DNA from: Labrys wisconsinensis
GTDB taxonomy: Bacteria; Pseudomonadota; Alphaproteobacteria; Rhizobiales; Labraceae
Assembly: GCF_030814995.1 (NCBI RefSeq)
Contig: NZ_JAUSVX010000021.1
Coordinates: forward strand, 62,001-126,000
DNA: 64,000 nucleotides
Reading direction: 5' to 3'
Shown: positions 53,247-61,611 of the stretch, one piece after another
Position numbering within the stretch: position 1 is the first letter of the stretch
How the letters are laid out: each line of letters opens with the position of its first letter
Translations under genes and position numbers: made by a program
Notes under the pieces: generated by a model
Databases searched by the model: none
What the model saw: the letters and a program-made list of their open reading frames with translations, nothing else
Told to the model about the DNA's origin: nothing

Positions 53247-53681
53247 ATGACACACACCCGCTATGCCTTCGTCAAAGCCAATTGGCACGCCGAGATCGTC
53301 GACCAGGCGCTGGAGGGCTTCCTCGAGCTGATACCGGCCGCCGCGGTCGACGTGTTCGACGTGCCCGGCGCCTTCGAGCTGCCGCTCCTGGCGCGCGACC
53401 TCGCCGCCTCGGGCCGCTATGCTGCCGTCGCCGCGGCGGCCCTGGTGGTCGACGGCGGCATCTACCGCCACGACTTTGTCGCCGCCGCCGTGGTCAACGG
53501 CCTGATGCGCGCCGGCCTCGACACCGGCGTCCCCGTGCTGTCGGTGTCGCTGACGCCGCACCATTTCCAGGAGACGGAGCATCATCGCGGCATCTTCCGG
53601 GCGCATTTCCTGGAGAAGGGGCGCGAGGCCGCCCGGGCGGCGCTGGCGATCGGGCAGACAAGGGCGGCGCTTGCGGCCTAG
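53247..53681 (+). CDS. ribH: 6,7-dimethyl-8-ribityllumazine synthase, RibH2 type
   Basis: 144 residues. The N-terminus YAFVKANWHAEIVDQALEGF has Trp in the substrate pocket, as in Brucella RibH2, and FDVPGAFELPLLARDL, DGGIYRHDFVAAAVVNG and SVSLTPHHFQETEHH complete the active site. Joins the ribitylamino-pyrimidine with dihydroxybutanone phosphate to make lumazine, the last but one step of riboflavin synthesis. It is alone under the FMN riboswitch at 53010-53160; other rib genes are not in the window. Confidence 0.95.
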   Translation: MTHTRYAFVKANWHAEIVDQALEGFLELIPAAAVDVFDVPGAFELPLLARDLAASGRYAAVAAAALVVDGGIYRHDFVAAAVVNGLMRAGLDTGVPVLSVSLTPHHFQETEHHRGIFRAHFLEKGREAARAALAIGQTRAALAA

Positions 53682-53748
53682 ACCTGTCTAGACAGCTCAG
53701 GACAACCCTGCGGCGGACGCGACTGCGCCCGCCGCTCTTCGCCGCGGC

Positions 53749-54522
53749 TCATCGGTAGAAGGCGCCGGGCGGAACGCCGAAGTGCCGGCGGAACATGGCG
53801 GTGAAGGCGCTCTGGCTGGCATAGCCGCTGTCGAGCGCCACGTCGATGATGCGCGCCCCGCCCGCCAGGCGCTCCAGCGCGAAGACGAGGCGGGCCTGCT
53901 GGCGCCATTCGCCGAAGGTCAGGCCGGTCTCGCGCCGGAACAGGCGGTGCAGCGTCTTCGGCGCCATGCCGAGGCGGGCTGCCCAGGCGGCGGCCTTCGA
54001 GGTGTCGTCGGGCCGCCGGATCATCGCCTCGCACACGGTCCGCACAAGCCGGTCCGCCGGCATCGGCAGATGCAGCGGCAGCACGTCGAGCACCCGCAAT
54101 TCATCGAGGATCAGCGCCATCAGCCGCTCGTCGCGCGTGCCCGGCGCATAGTCGAGCGGCACGGCCGTGGCGGCGACGAGGAGCTCGCGCAGCAGGGGCG
54201 ACACCGCGACGACGCAGCTGTCGGCCGGCAGATGCGGCGCCGCGGCGGGATCGACGAAGACGGTGCGGATCTTCACTTCGCCGCACATCCTGACCTCGTG
54301 CTCGAGCCCGGCCGGGAGCCAGGCCGCGCGGTTGGGCGGCACCACCCAGGACCCGGCGGCCGAGCGCACCACCATCACGCCGGCGATGGCATAGAGCAGC
54401 TGGGCGCTGGGATGGGCATGAAGGCCGGTGGACAAGCCGGAGGGATAGTCGATCTCCATCGCCGCCATCGGCCGCGCCGGGGCGTGAAAATCGAGATGGC
54501 GGGTGCTGAGATCGTCGCTCAT
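53749..54522 (-). CDS. AraC family transcriptional regulator with cupin sensor domain
   Basis: 257 residues. N-terminal cupin (LHAHPSAQLLYAIAGVMVV; NRAAWLPAGLEHEVRM) with the His pair typical of small-molecule sensors, then two helix-turn-helix motifs (WAARLGMAPKTLHRLFRRET; ALDSGYASQSAFTAMFRRHF). Divergent from the EamA exporter at 54616 with 93 bases between, so it likely regulates it. Confidence 0.92.
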   Translation of the reverse strand: MSDDLSTRHLDFHAPARPMAAMEIDYPSGLSTGLHAHPSAQLLYAIAGVMVVRSAAGSWVVPPNRAAWLPAGLEHEVRMCGEVKIRTVFVDPAAAPHLPADSCVVAVSPLLRELLVAATAVPLDYAPGTRDERLMALILDELRVLDVLPLHLPMPADRLVRTVCEAMIRRPDDTSKAAAWAARLGMAPKTLHRLFRRETGLTFGEWRQQARLVFALERLAGGARIIDVALDSGYASQSAFTAMFRRHFGVPPGAFYR

Positions 54523-54615
54523 GTCCCAAGCTCTACAGTCTCTGCCATTTTGGCGTGAGACGGACGGGCCGAGAAGGCGGAATTTGCGCGCCCTCGCAAC
54601 CGGAGCCCGCAGCGC

Positions 54616-55521
54616 ATGCCCAGCCTGTCCTTTCTCTATCCCCTGCTCGCCATCGTGCTGTGGGCCGGCAATGTGGTGGTCTCGCGCCTGTCGGCGCACG
54701 CTATCGGGCCGCAGGCGATCACCTTCTACCGCCTGCTGCTCGCCGCGGCGCTCATGAGCCTGTTCGTCGCCGCGCCGGCCTGGCGCAACCGGGCCGCCAT
54801 CATGGCCGAGCTCGGCCGCCTCGGCGTGCTCGGCTTCCTGGCGATGTGCCTGTTCCAGAGCCTGTCCTATCTCGCGGCGGAGACGACCACGGCGACCAGC
54901 ATGGCGGTCATCACCGCGCTGACGCCGCTGCTCACGGTCGGGCTCGGCGCGGCGCTGCTGGGCGAGCCGCCGACCGTCGGCATGGCCGGGGGCGGCGCCC
55001 TGTCGCTCGCCGGCCTCGTCTGGCTCGTCAGCGGCGGCGAGCCGGCCCGGCTCGTCGACGGCGGCCTGCATGCCGGCGACGGGCTCATGCTGCTGGCGGC
55101 CCTGGCCTATGCGCTCTACGGCGTGCTGCTGAAGCGCTGGAGCCTGCCGCTGCCGGTCTGGCAGTCCACCTATGTGCAGGCGCTGTGCGCGCTGGCGATC
55201 ATGCTGCCGGCCTTCCTCGCCACGCCCGAGCCGGCGCGCCGGCTCGATGCGGCGACCCTGCCGCTCGTCGCCTATGCCGGCGTCTGCGCTTCGGTGGTGC
55301 TGCCCTTCCTGTGGATCCGCGGCGTCCAGCGGCTGGGGCCGAGCCGCTGCGCCATCTTCATGAACCTGCTGCCGGTCCTCACCGCGGCAGCGGCCATCGT
55401 CATGCTCGGCGAGCCGGTGCAGCCGTTCCATCTCGTCGGCGGCGCCATGGCCCTGGCGGGCGTGGCCGTGGCGCAGATGCTGCGCCGGCCCCTGGCGCGA
55501 GCGCGGCGGGCCGAGGGATGA
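54616..55521 (+). CDS. DMT superfamily (EamA) transporter
   Basis: 301 residues, ten helices in two EamA repeats (LAIVLWAGNVVVSRLSAHAI; GVCASVVLPFLWIRGVQRLG; LNLLPVLTAAAAIVMLGEPV). Divergent from the cupin-AraC regulator, a common export module. Its stop overlaps the ATG of the next short frame by four bases. Confidence 0.9.
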   Translation: MPSLSFLYPLLAIVLWAGNVVVSRLSAHAIGPQAITFYRLLLAAALMSLFVAAPAWRNRAAIMAELGRLGVLGFLAMCLFQSLSYLAAETTTATSMAVITALTPLLTVGLGAALLGEPPTVGMAGGGALSLAGLVWLVSGGEPARLVDGGLHAGDGLMLLAALAYALYGVLLKRWSLPLPVWQSTYVQALCALAIMLPAFLATPEPARRLDAATLPLVAYAGVCASVVLPFLWIRGVQRLGPSRCAIFMNLLPVLTAAAAIVMLGEPVQPFHLVGGAMALAGVAVAQMLRRPLARARRAEG

Positions 55522-55690
55522 ACGCCATGCACGAGACCGCCGATCACGACCTCCTGCAGCGCATCGCCGAGGCGCTCGAGCGCCTGGCGCCGCCTCTGCG
55601 ACGCAGTGCGGCTCGCGCTCCGGCCGGACGGCCTGGCAGTTCGTGCAGGACCTGGCCGGCCGCCTGCAGGACGCCGCTCTGGACGCGTGA
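55518..55690 (+). pseudogene. Possible frameshifted remnant of a short protein
   Basis: A frame starting at ATG 55518 (MNAMHETADHDLLQRIAEAL) looks like real protein for about 30 codons and overlaps the EamA stop in ATGA fashion. Around 55605-55620 the sensible reading shifts frame and continues as GRTAWQFVQDLAGRLQDAAL to a TGA at 55688-55690. Read without a shift, the frame runs to 55730 with a Pro/Arg-rich tail. I do not recognise the family. A single insertion or deletion in a roughly 57-residue gene would explain it. Confidence 0.35.
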
Positions 55691-55785
55691 GCCCTGGCCG
55701 CTCGCCGCCGCTCCGGGCGGAAGCCCTTGACGGCGGCGGCCGGGAGTCCTTGTCTCCGCATAGCCTGCCGCCGGGACCGATCGCG

Positions 55786-56469
55786 ATGAGGCTGCTTATC
55801 GTCGAGGACAGCGCGCGCCTGCGCGAGCTGCTCACCGACCGCGTCCACGATGCGGGCTGGCGGGTGGACTGCGTCGACACCGCCGCCGGAACGCTCGCCG
55901 CCGCCCGGGCCGTCACCTACGACCTCGCGCTGGTCGATCTCGGCCTGCCCGACGGCGACGGCCTCATTCTGATCCGCGACCTGCGCCGCGGCGGCTTCGC
56001 CGCGCCGATCCTGGTGATCACCGCCCGCGGCTCGATCGGAGACCGGGTCGCGGCGCTCGACGGCGGAGCCGACGACTATCTGGTCAAGCCGTTCAACCAT
56101 GTCGAGCTGCTGGCGCGCTGCCGGGCGCTGCTGCGGCGCCGGCCGAGCCATGTCGGCGAGGTGGTCGAGCTCGGCGGCCTCGCCTTCGACCTCGCCACCG
56201 GCACGGTGTCGGCGGCGGGCCAGCCCCTGCCCATGGCGCCGCGCGAGCGCTCGGTGCTGGAGCTCCTGGTGCGCAATGCCGGGCGCGTCGTCACCAAGCA
56301 GTCGATCGAGACCGCATTGTCGGAGATCGGCGAGGAGATCTCGACCAATGCGGTCGAGCTCGCCGTGTCCCGGCTGCGCCGGCGCCTGCAGCCCTTCGCG
56401 CTCGACGCCGCGATCGAGACGGTGCGCGGCATCGGCTATCTCCTGCGCCGGACCCAGAGCCATGGCTGA
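55786..56469 (+). CDS. Response regulator, OmpR family (TctD/QseB-like)
   Basis: 227 residues. Receiver domain with acidic Asp7/Asp8 pocket (LIVEDSARLRE), phospho-acceptor Asp51 (LVDLGLPDGDG), Thr79 and Lys101 (YLVKPFNHVE), then a winged-helix output domain (FDLATGTVSAAGQPLPMAPR; AVELAVSRLRRRLQP). Overlaps the kinase gene by 8 bases, so the pair is translationally coupled. DNA target not known. Confidence 0.95.
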   Translation: MRLLIVEDSARLRELLTDRVHDAGWRVDCVDTAAGTLAAARAVTYDLALVDLGLPDGDGLILIRDLRRGGFAAPILVITARGSIGDRVAALDGGADDYLVKPFNHVELLARCRALLRRRPSHVGEVVELGGLAFDLATGTVSAAGQPLPMAPRERSVLELLVRNAGRVVTKQSIETALSEIGEEISTNAVELAVSRLRRRLQPFALDAAIETVRGIGYLLRRTQSHG

Positions 56470-57805
56470 CGCCGCCCGCCGATCGCCGTCCCTGACGCGG
56501 ATCGTCGCCCTGCGCATCACCCTGTTCGCGATCCTGGCCGCGGCGGTGCAGGCGGCGATGGTCTTCGCCGATTACTACTTCCGCGACGACAGGCTCGCGG
56601 TGATGATGATCCAGAGCGAGACGGAGGCCCTGGCGGCGGGCGTGACCGGCGTCCGCGGCCGGCTGGCCTACAGCCTGCCGACGGGTCTGGAGCGCTACGG
56701 ACCCCTCGACAGCAACTATGTCGCCCGGATCCGGACGGCATCGGGCCAGATACTCTACACCGACTGCGACAGGCGCTGCGACGACAACCTGCTGCCGCCG
56801 GCAGTGGACCCGCCTGAACTGTGGTCGCGGCGGCTGAACCGGGGCAAGCCGATCGCCGTGGCCGGCGGGCGGTCCTTCACCATCGGCGGCGAGGTGCTCT
56901 TCGTCGAGATCGGCATCCGGGACGATACGCACGGCGTGACCTGGAGGGTGCTGGGCCGCAGGTTCATCGAACGCCTCGCGGTGCCGATGTCGATCATGCT
57001 GGCCTGCATCCTGCTCGGCACGGTGGTCTCGGTGCGCTATGCGCTGCGCCCGGTCGCCCGGGCGGCGCGCGAGGCCGAGCACGTCGACCCGCTCGACCCC
57101 GGCCACCGCATCAGCCAGTCGGGCATGCCGCGCGAGGTCGCCGACCTCGCCGCCGCGGTGAACCGCAGCCTGTCGCGCATCGGGGCGCTGATGACCTCCC
57201 AGCGCCTGTTCACCACCGCCGTCGCCCACGAGATCCGCACGCCGCTCGCCATGATGAAGCTCGAGCTCGGCGCCATCGCCGATCCCGGTGCCCGCAAGGT
57301 CGAGGAGGATATCGACCGGCTCGCCGGCTTCATCGGGCAGATCACCGCCCTCGGCCGGCTGGAGAGCACCGACCGCACGGTGTTCCGGCCGGTGGACCTG
57401 GCGGAGACCGCGCGCCGGGTCGTCGCCGACATCGCGCCCTGGGTGTACGACCAGGACCACGCCATCGCCTTCTTCGACGCCGGCGCCGCGCCGGTCGACG
57501 GCCATGCGGCGCTGCTCGACGACGCGGTGCGCAACCTGGTGGAGAACGCGGTGCGGCATACCCCCGCCGGCACCGCGGTCGAGGTGACCGCCGGTCCGGG
57601 CGCGGCGCTGTCGGTCAGCGACAATGCCGGCCTGTTCGGCGCCGAGCGCAGAGACGAGGCCGCCGCACGGCCTGCCGGCGTCGGCCTCGAGATCGTGCGG
57701 CGGATCATGGTGCTGCACAAGGGGCGGCTCGTCGTCGCGGTGGCGCCCGCCCGACGGACGGCGATGCGCCTCGACTTCGAGGCCGACGGCGGCGCGGCGG
57801 CATAG
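56462..57805 (+). CDS. Sensor histidine kinase (TctE/QseC-like)
   Basis: 447 residues. Helix 1 at about 14-36, a periplasmic sensor (about 37-175, containing TDCDRRCDDNLLPP with two Cys), helix 2 around IMLACILLGTVVS, HAMP, then the dimerisation His256 (VAHEIRTPLAMM). The N box is VRNLVENAVRH. The ATP-lid region is short: the usual DxGxG reads SDNAGLFG and there is no clear F box, although GVGLEIVRRIM (G2) remains. So it can probably autophosphorylate, with reduced certainty. The signal is unknown. Confidence 0.93.
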   Translation: MADAARRSPSLTRIVALRITLFAILAAAVQAAMVFADYYFRDDRLAVMMIQSETEALAAGVTGVRGRLAYSLPTGLERYGPLDSNYVARIRTASGQILYTDCDRRCDDNLLPPAVDPPELWSRRLNRGKPIAVAGGRSFTIGGEVLFVEIGIRDDTHGVTWRVLGRRFIERLAVPMSIMLACILLGTVVSVRYALRPVARAAREAEHVDPLDPGHRISQSGMPREVADLAAAVNRSLSRIGALMTSQRLFTTAVAHEIRTPLAMMKLELGAIADPGARKVEEDIDRLAGFIGQITALGRLESTDRTVFRPVDLAETARRVVADIAPWVYDQDHAIAFFDAGAAPVDGHAALLDDAVRNLVENAVRHTPAGTAVEVTAGPGAALSVSDNAGLFGAERRDEAAARPAGVGLEIVRRIMVLHKGRLVVAVAPARRTAMRLDFEADGGAAA

Positions 57806-57902
57806 CGGGCACCGCCGCCGGCCTGACGGCCGACCGCCGTTCCACGGCAAACCGGCCTTCGCCCTTTCCAGGCCGGGCCACAGGCTCTAAGCTGCATCCG
57901 TC

Positions 57903-57950
57903 ATGATGAGCACCTTGAACATCGCCACGGTCTTCTTCCTCAGCCGCTGA
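57903..57950 (+). CDS. Candidate leader peptide (15 aa, Phe-Phe-Leu)
   Basis: ATG ATG start at 57903 encodes MMSTLNIATVFFLSR and stops at 57948-57950, 137 bases before the PhyH-like gene. Its layout, short polar start then a run of one amino acid type and a final Arg, is like rhizobial attenuator peptides such as TrpL. The following 130 bases contain strong stems (GCAGCCGTCCGGCTG; GCGCCGGCCCGCGAAG onward) without an obvious T-run. No ribosome site is visible. The rest of 57806-58087 holds nothing else recognised. Confidence 0.35.
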   Translation: MMSTLNIATVFFLSR

Positions 57951-58087
57951 GGCCGCCGTTCCCGGCGAGAGGATGTGAGAGGCCTTGCCGCGCAGCCGTC
58001 CGGCTGGCGGCACGGCCATGGACCGACCGTGACCGCGCCGGCCCGCGAAGGGGCCGCCGGCATGGATCTGGCGACAGAGAGGATATC

Positions 58088-58900
58088 ATGACCGACGAAG
58101 GACGAGCGCCCGCGCTGAGCGCAGGGCAGGTCGAGCATTTCATTCGAGACGGATTCGTGCGGATCGACGGCGCCTTTCCGCGCGCGCTGGCGGAGCAGGG
58201 GCGCGCCATCCTGTGGCGCGACATGCCCTGCGATCCCGACGATCCCGCGACCTGGACGCGGCCGGTGATCCGGCTCGGCTGGTACGGGCAGGAGCCGTTC
58301 CGGCAGGCGGCGAACACGCCCGTCCTGCGCGGCGCCATCGACCGGCTGGTCGGCAAGGGGCGCTGGGGCCCGCGATCGGATCTCGGGACCTTTCCGGTGC
58401 GCTTCCCGCATCCGGGCGAGCCCGGCGACACCGGCTGGCACGTCGACCTCAGCTTTGCCGGCGAGGGCGGCGACCCGCACGAGCGGCAGGACTTCTCCGC
58501 CTGGCGGGTGAACGTCACCTCGCGCTGCCGGGCGCTCCTGATGCTGTTCCTGTTCTCCGATGTCGGCGAGCACGACGCGCCGACGCGGATCCGGGCCGGC
58601 TCCCATCTCGACATGGCACGTTTCCTGGCACCCGCGGGGGAGGCGGGCCGCTCGCATATGCGGCTGGAGGGGATGGGCGCGAACCGGCCGGAGGTTCTGG
58701 CCACGGGAGAGGCCGGCACGGTCTATCTCTGCCATCCCTTCCTGGTGCACGCCGCGCAGCCCCACCGCGGCTCGGTGCCGCGCTTCGTGGCGCAGCCCTC
58801 GCTCGGGCTCGTCGAGCCCTACCGGCTCGATCGCCCGGAGGCCGAGGCCTCGCCGGTGGAGATCGCCATCCGGCGGGCGCTGGCGGAGAGCCAGGCCTGA
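58088..58900 (+). CDS. Phytanoyl-CoA dioxygenase (PhyH) family Fe(II)/2-oxoglutarate oxygenase
   Basis: 270 residues. The iron-binding triad is visible: His118 and Asp120 in GWHVDLSF and His221 in HPFLVHAAQPHRG, with the 2-oxoglutarate Arg about ten residues later (HRGSVPRF). Non-haem iron hydroxylase of the cytosol; the substrate may be a free small molecule, since bacterial PhyH proteins are diverse (ectoine, halogenated or phosphonate substrates). Ribosome site AGAGGATATC. Follows a structured leader. Confidence 0.88.
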   Translation: MTDEGRAPALSAGQVEHFIRDGFVRIDGAFPRALAEQGRAILWRDMPCDPDDPATWTRPVIRLGWYGQEPFRQAANTPVLRGAIDRLVGKGRWGPRSDLGTFPVRFPHPGEPGDTGWHVDLSFAGEGGDPHERQDFSAWRVNVTSRCRALLMLFLFSDVGEHDAPTRIRAGSHLDMARFLAPAGEAGRSHMRLEGMGANRPEVLATGEAGTVYLCHPFLVHAAQPHRGSVPRFVAQPSLGLVEPYRLDRPEAEASPVEIAIRRALAESQA

Positions 58901-58910
58901 CGGGCGCGAG

Positions 58911-58944
58911 GGCCGCCCGGCCCGGAATCGCGGGCCGGGCGGCC
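58911..58944. terminator. Perfect 14-bp hairpin after the PhyH-like gene
   Basis: GGCCGCCCGGCCCG (58911-58924) and CGGGCCGGGCGGCC (58931-58944) are fully complementary around GAATCG. It starts 11 bases after the stop. No T-run follows, so it may be an RNA-stabilising or factor-dependent end rather than a canonical terminator. Confidence 0.6.
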
Positions 58945-59032
58945 ATTGATCGATCGACACATCCGAGGACGCGTCGTCACCTTCCGGCTGCCGTCGTGAG
59001 GTCCGACGCCGGGCGCCTCCGTATGACGGCGA

Positions 59033-59725
59033 TCACAGGGAGGTGCCTATCAGTGCGCCGACGCCGGCCGTGACGGCCATCGCGATGGCGCCCCAGAAGG
59101 CGACACGGACCATGGGCTTGACCATCTCGGCGCCCCCGGCTCTGGCGCCGACGGCCCCCAGCAGCGCGAGGACGACGAGCGACACACCGAACATCGCGGG
59201 AACGAGGATGGCCTTCGGCGCGGCGAGAGCAGCCAGGATAGGGAGGATCGCCCCCGAAGCGAAAGTCGCCGCCGAGGTCAGCGCCGCCTGGATCGGATTG
59301 GCCGAGATCGCGTCGGAGATGCCCAGTTCGTCACGAGCGTGAGCCGTCAGGGCGTCCTTGGCCATGAGCTGCTCGGCAACCTGCACGGCGAGCGCGGGCT
59401 CGACGCCGCGTCCGACATAGATGGATGCGAGCTCCTTGACCTCCGCCGCGCGGTCGGCCGCAAGTTCGCGTTTCTCGCGCGCGAGATCGGCCCGCTCCGT
59501 GTCGGCCTGAGAACTCACGGAAACATACTCGCCGGCAGCCATGGACATCGAGCCGGCCACGAGACCGGCAATACCGGTCATCAGGACCGCGCTCGATGAC
59601 GTTGCGGCCGATGCAACGCCGACCATCAGGCTGGCGGTGGATATGATCCCGTCGTTGGCGCCGAGAACGGCGGCTCGAAGCCAGCCGATGCGGTTGATGA
59701 AATGACGTTCCGCTTGAGGGCTCAT
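59033..59725 (-). CDS. VIT1/CCC1 family membrane transporter
   Basis: 230 residues from ATG 59725 (AAGGATGTCGG upstream; GTG 59740 is a longer alternative). Five helices with ERHFINRIGWLRAAVLGAND and GSMSMAAGEYVSVSSQADTE, the hallmark of vacuolar iron/manganese transporter relatives; the charged cytoplasmic loop (ERADLAREKRELAADRAAEV) corresponds to the metal-binding helices. Probably moves Fe2+ or Mn2+. The 265 bases upstream (59726-59990) show no gene. Confidence 0.92.
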   Translation of the reverse strand: MSPQAERHFINRIGWLRAAVLGANDGIISTASLMVGVASAATSSSAVLMTGIAGLVAGSMSMAAGEYVSVSSQADTERADLAREKRELAADRAAEVKELASIYVGRGVEPALAVQVAEQLMAKDALTAHARDELGISDAISANPIQAALTSAATFASGAILPILAALAAPKAILVPAMFGVSLVVLALLGAVGARAGGAEMVKPMVRVAFWGAIAMAVTAGVGALIGTSL

Positions 59726-59990
59726 CCGACATCCTTCCACGAGGGCCGACGGGCGTCGTTCACCGGCATGTCCTACTGCACATCGATCACGATCTCACGT
59801 CCCGTTGCGGCCCGATGCCGGAGCAGGCCGAGCCGTGCGATGGTACTCTCGTTCCCCCTTGATCGACAGGCTCCGGCCGGTCCATGCCCGTCAGCCGCGA
59901 AAGGGCCTCGTCCATTCCGGCGACCGGTCCGATGGCTCTTGGCATGGTCGGCATCCAGGGTCGGCGCCGCGTCCCGCCGGCAAGGGCTCA

Positions 59991-61505
59991 TCAAACCGGA
60001 GCCAGGGCCGAGGCGGGCATGGGCGGCTCCCGGCGGCGCTGCAGCAGGCCGCGCAGGGCCTTGCCGAGGCGCTCGGCGCCGGCCGGGATCTCCTCCGGCG
60101 CCGGGGCGGCGTAGCACAGGCGGATGTGGCGGGAGGGGCCGCCCTCGGGCAGGAACAGGTCGCCGGCGCGCACCGACACGCCTTCGTCCGCCGCGGCCGT
60201 TTCCAGCTCGCGCGCGGCAAGCCCCGCCGGCAGCGCGGCCCAGAGATAGAGCCCGCCCGCTGGGGCGGCGAGGCGCAGCTCCGGGGCATGGACGGCGAGG
60301 CCGGCGATCAGGGCATCGCGCCGGGTGCGCAGCTCGGCGCGCAGGCGCGGGAGATGGCGGGCATAGGCGCCGGTGCGCAGGAACTCGGCCAGGATCGCCT
60401 GCGGCAGGGCCGGGGTCGACAGGTCGAGGCTCGCCTTGGCCGGCGCCAGCAGGGCCATGGCCGGGCGCGGCGCCACCAGCCATCCCAGGCGCAGGGCGGC
60501 GCCGATGGTCTTGGAGGCGCTGCCCTGCTGGATGACGATCCCGGCCTCGTCGAGGCTCTTGAGCGAGGGCGGCGGCGGCGCGCCGAAGGCAGGATCATCC
60601 GACTTGCCGAAGGCGATGTCGCCATAGACATGGCTCTCGACGATCGGCGTGCGGAAGCGGGCGCAGAGCTCCAGGACGCGCCGCCGCCGCTCCAGGCCGA
60701 GCAGGCGGCCGGTCGGGCAGTGGAAGCTCGGGATGAGGTAGACGAATTTTGGGCGCAGGCGGATCAGGACATCCTCCAGCGCATCGGGATCGACACCCTC
60801 CCGGTCCGTGGCGACGCCCGCCACCTCGGCTCCGACCGCGCGGAACGCCCGGAAGGCGCCGTGCCAGCTCGGGCTCTCGCAGGCGACGGCATCGCCGGGC
60901 GAGAGCAGGGCGCGGGCGAGGACGTTGAGCCCCTGCTGGGCGCCACCGGTGACCAGGATCTCGTCCGGCGACGCCCGCACGCCGCCGGCGCGCAGGCTGC
61001 CGGCCAACGCCTCGCGCAGCGCCGGGCTGCCGAGGATCGGGGCCGAGCGGGTCAGGAGGTCGGGCGAGGCCGCGGCCTTCGCGGCGCAGGCCCTCAGGGC
61101 CGCGCGGGGGGCGAGATCGGGATGCAGCCAGCCGTCGGCGAGGGGGATCGCCTGCGCCGGCGCCGGAAGGGGCAGGGCAGGGCGGGCGAGGCGCGAGGCG
61201 AGCAGCGGCCAGGCGACGGCTGCCGGCGTGCCGTCCGGGTCGTCGGCGATCACCGTCGCGCCGCGACCGACATGGCCGCGCACCAGCCCGGCCGCCTTCA
61301 GCTCCTGGTAGGCGGCAGTGACCGTGGTGCGGCTGAGGCCGAGCGCCTGGGCATGCAGCCGCTCCGACGGCAGCCGCGTGCCGACGGCGATGCGGCCGGC
61401 GCGGATCGCCTCGGCCAGGGCGGCGCCCAGCTGCAGATAGAGCGGCCGGTCGGAGGCGGGGTCCGGCCGGAATCCGGGCAGGAGCGGCCTGTTCGCCTGG
61501 GGCAT
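59991..61505 (-). CDS. MocR/PdxR-type regulator (GntR helix-turn-helix fused to aminotransferase fold)
   Basis: 504 residues from ATG 61505 (GAGGGACTCGCG upstream). N-terminal GntR winged helix (LPSERLHAQALGLSRTTVTA), a linker, then a class I aminotransferase-like domain with the PLP lysine Lys332 in GSASKTIGAALRLGW. Binds PLP or an amino compound to control transcription. Divergent from the PhzF gene across a palindromic site; such neighbour control is usual for MocR proteins. Confidence 0.93.
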   Translation of the reverse strand: MPQANRPLLPGFRPDPASDRPLYLQLGAALAEAIRAGRIAVGTRLPSERLHAQALGLSRTTVTAAYQELKAAGLVRGHVGRGATVIADDPDGTPAAVAWPLLASRLARPALPLPAPAQAIPLADGWLHPDLAPRAALRACAAKAAASPDLLTRSAPILGSPALREALAGSLRAGGVRASPDEILVTGGAQQGLNVLARALLSPGDAVACESPSWHGAFRAFRAVGAEVAGVATDREGVDPDALEDVLIRLRPKFVYLIPSFHCPTGRLLGLERRRRVLELCARFRTPIVESHVYGDIAFGKSDDPAFGAPPPPSLKSLDEAGIVIQQGSASKTIGAALRLGWLVAPRPAMALLAPAKASLDLSTPALPQAILAEFLRTGAYARHLPRLRAELRTRRDALIAGLAVHAPELRLAAPAGGLYLWAALPAGLAARELETAAADEGVSVRAGDLFLPEGGPSRHIRLCYAAPAPEEIPAGAERLGKALRGLLQRRREPPMPASALAPV

Positions 61506-61526
61506 CGCGAGTCCCTCACCAGTCCA

Positions 61527-61594
61527 ATCCAAAATTGGATATTAACATCGATCAAGAAGATCGCTAACAGGCAGGGCCATCGACGAAATTGGAT
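61527..61594. promoter_or_regulatory. Candidate MocR operator sites
   Basis: ATCCAAAATTGGAT at 61527-61540 is an inverted repeat (ATCCAA-AA-TTGGAT), and AAATTGGAT recurs directly at 61586-61594, 54 bases further on. MocR regulators are known to bind two spaced direct repeats between divergent genes, which fits the space between 61505 and 61612. Confidence 0.65.
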
Positions 61595-61611
61595 GCCGAT
61601 CCGAGGTCCTC

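Noticed and set aside
53684-53695. Perfect palindrome CTGTCTAGACAG just after ribH
   Set aside because: Short, no T-run and no second copy; could be part of an RNA end but not supportable as a named feature.
59726-59990. Possible small gene between the VIT1 and MocR genes
   Set aside because: Frames here lack ribosome sites and read as Arg/Pro-rich noise.
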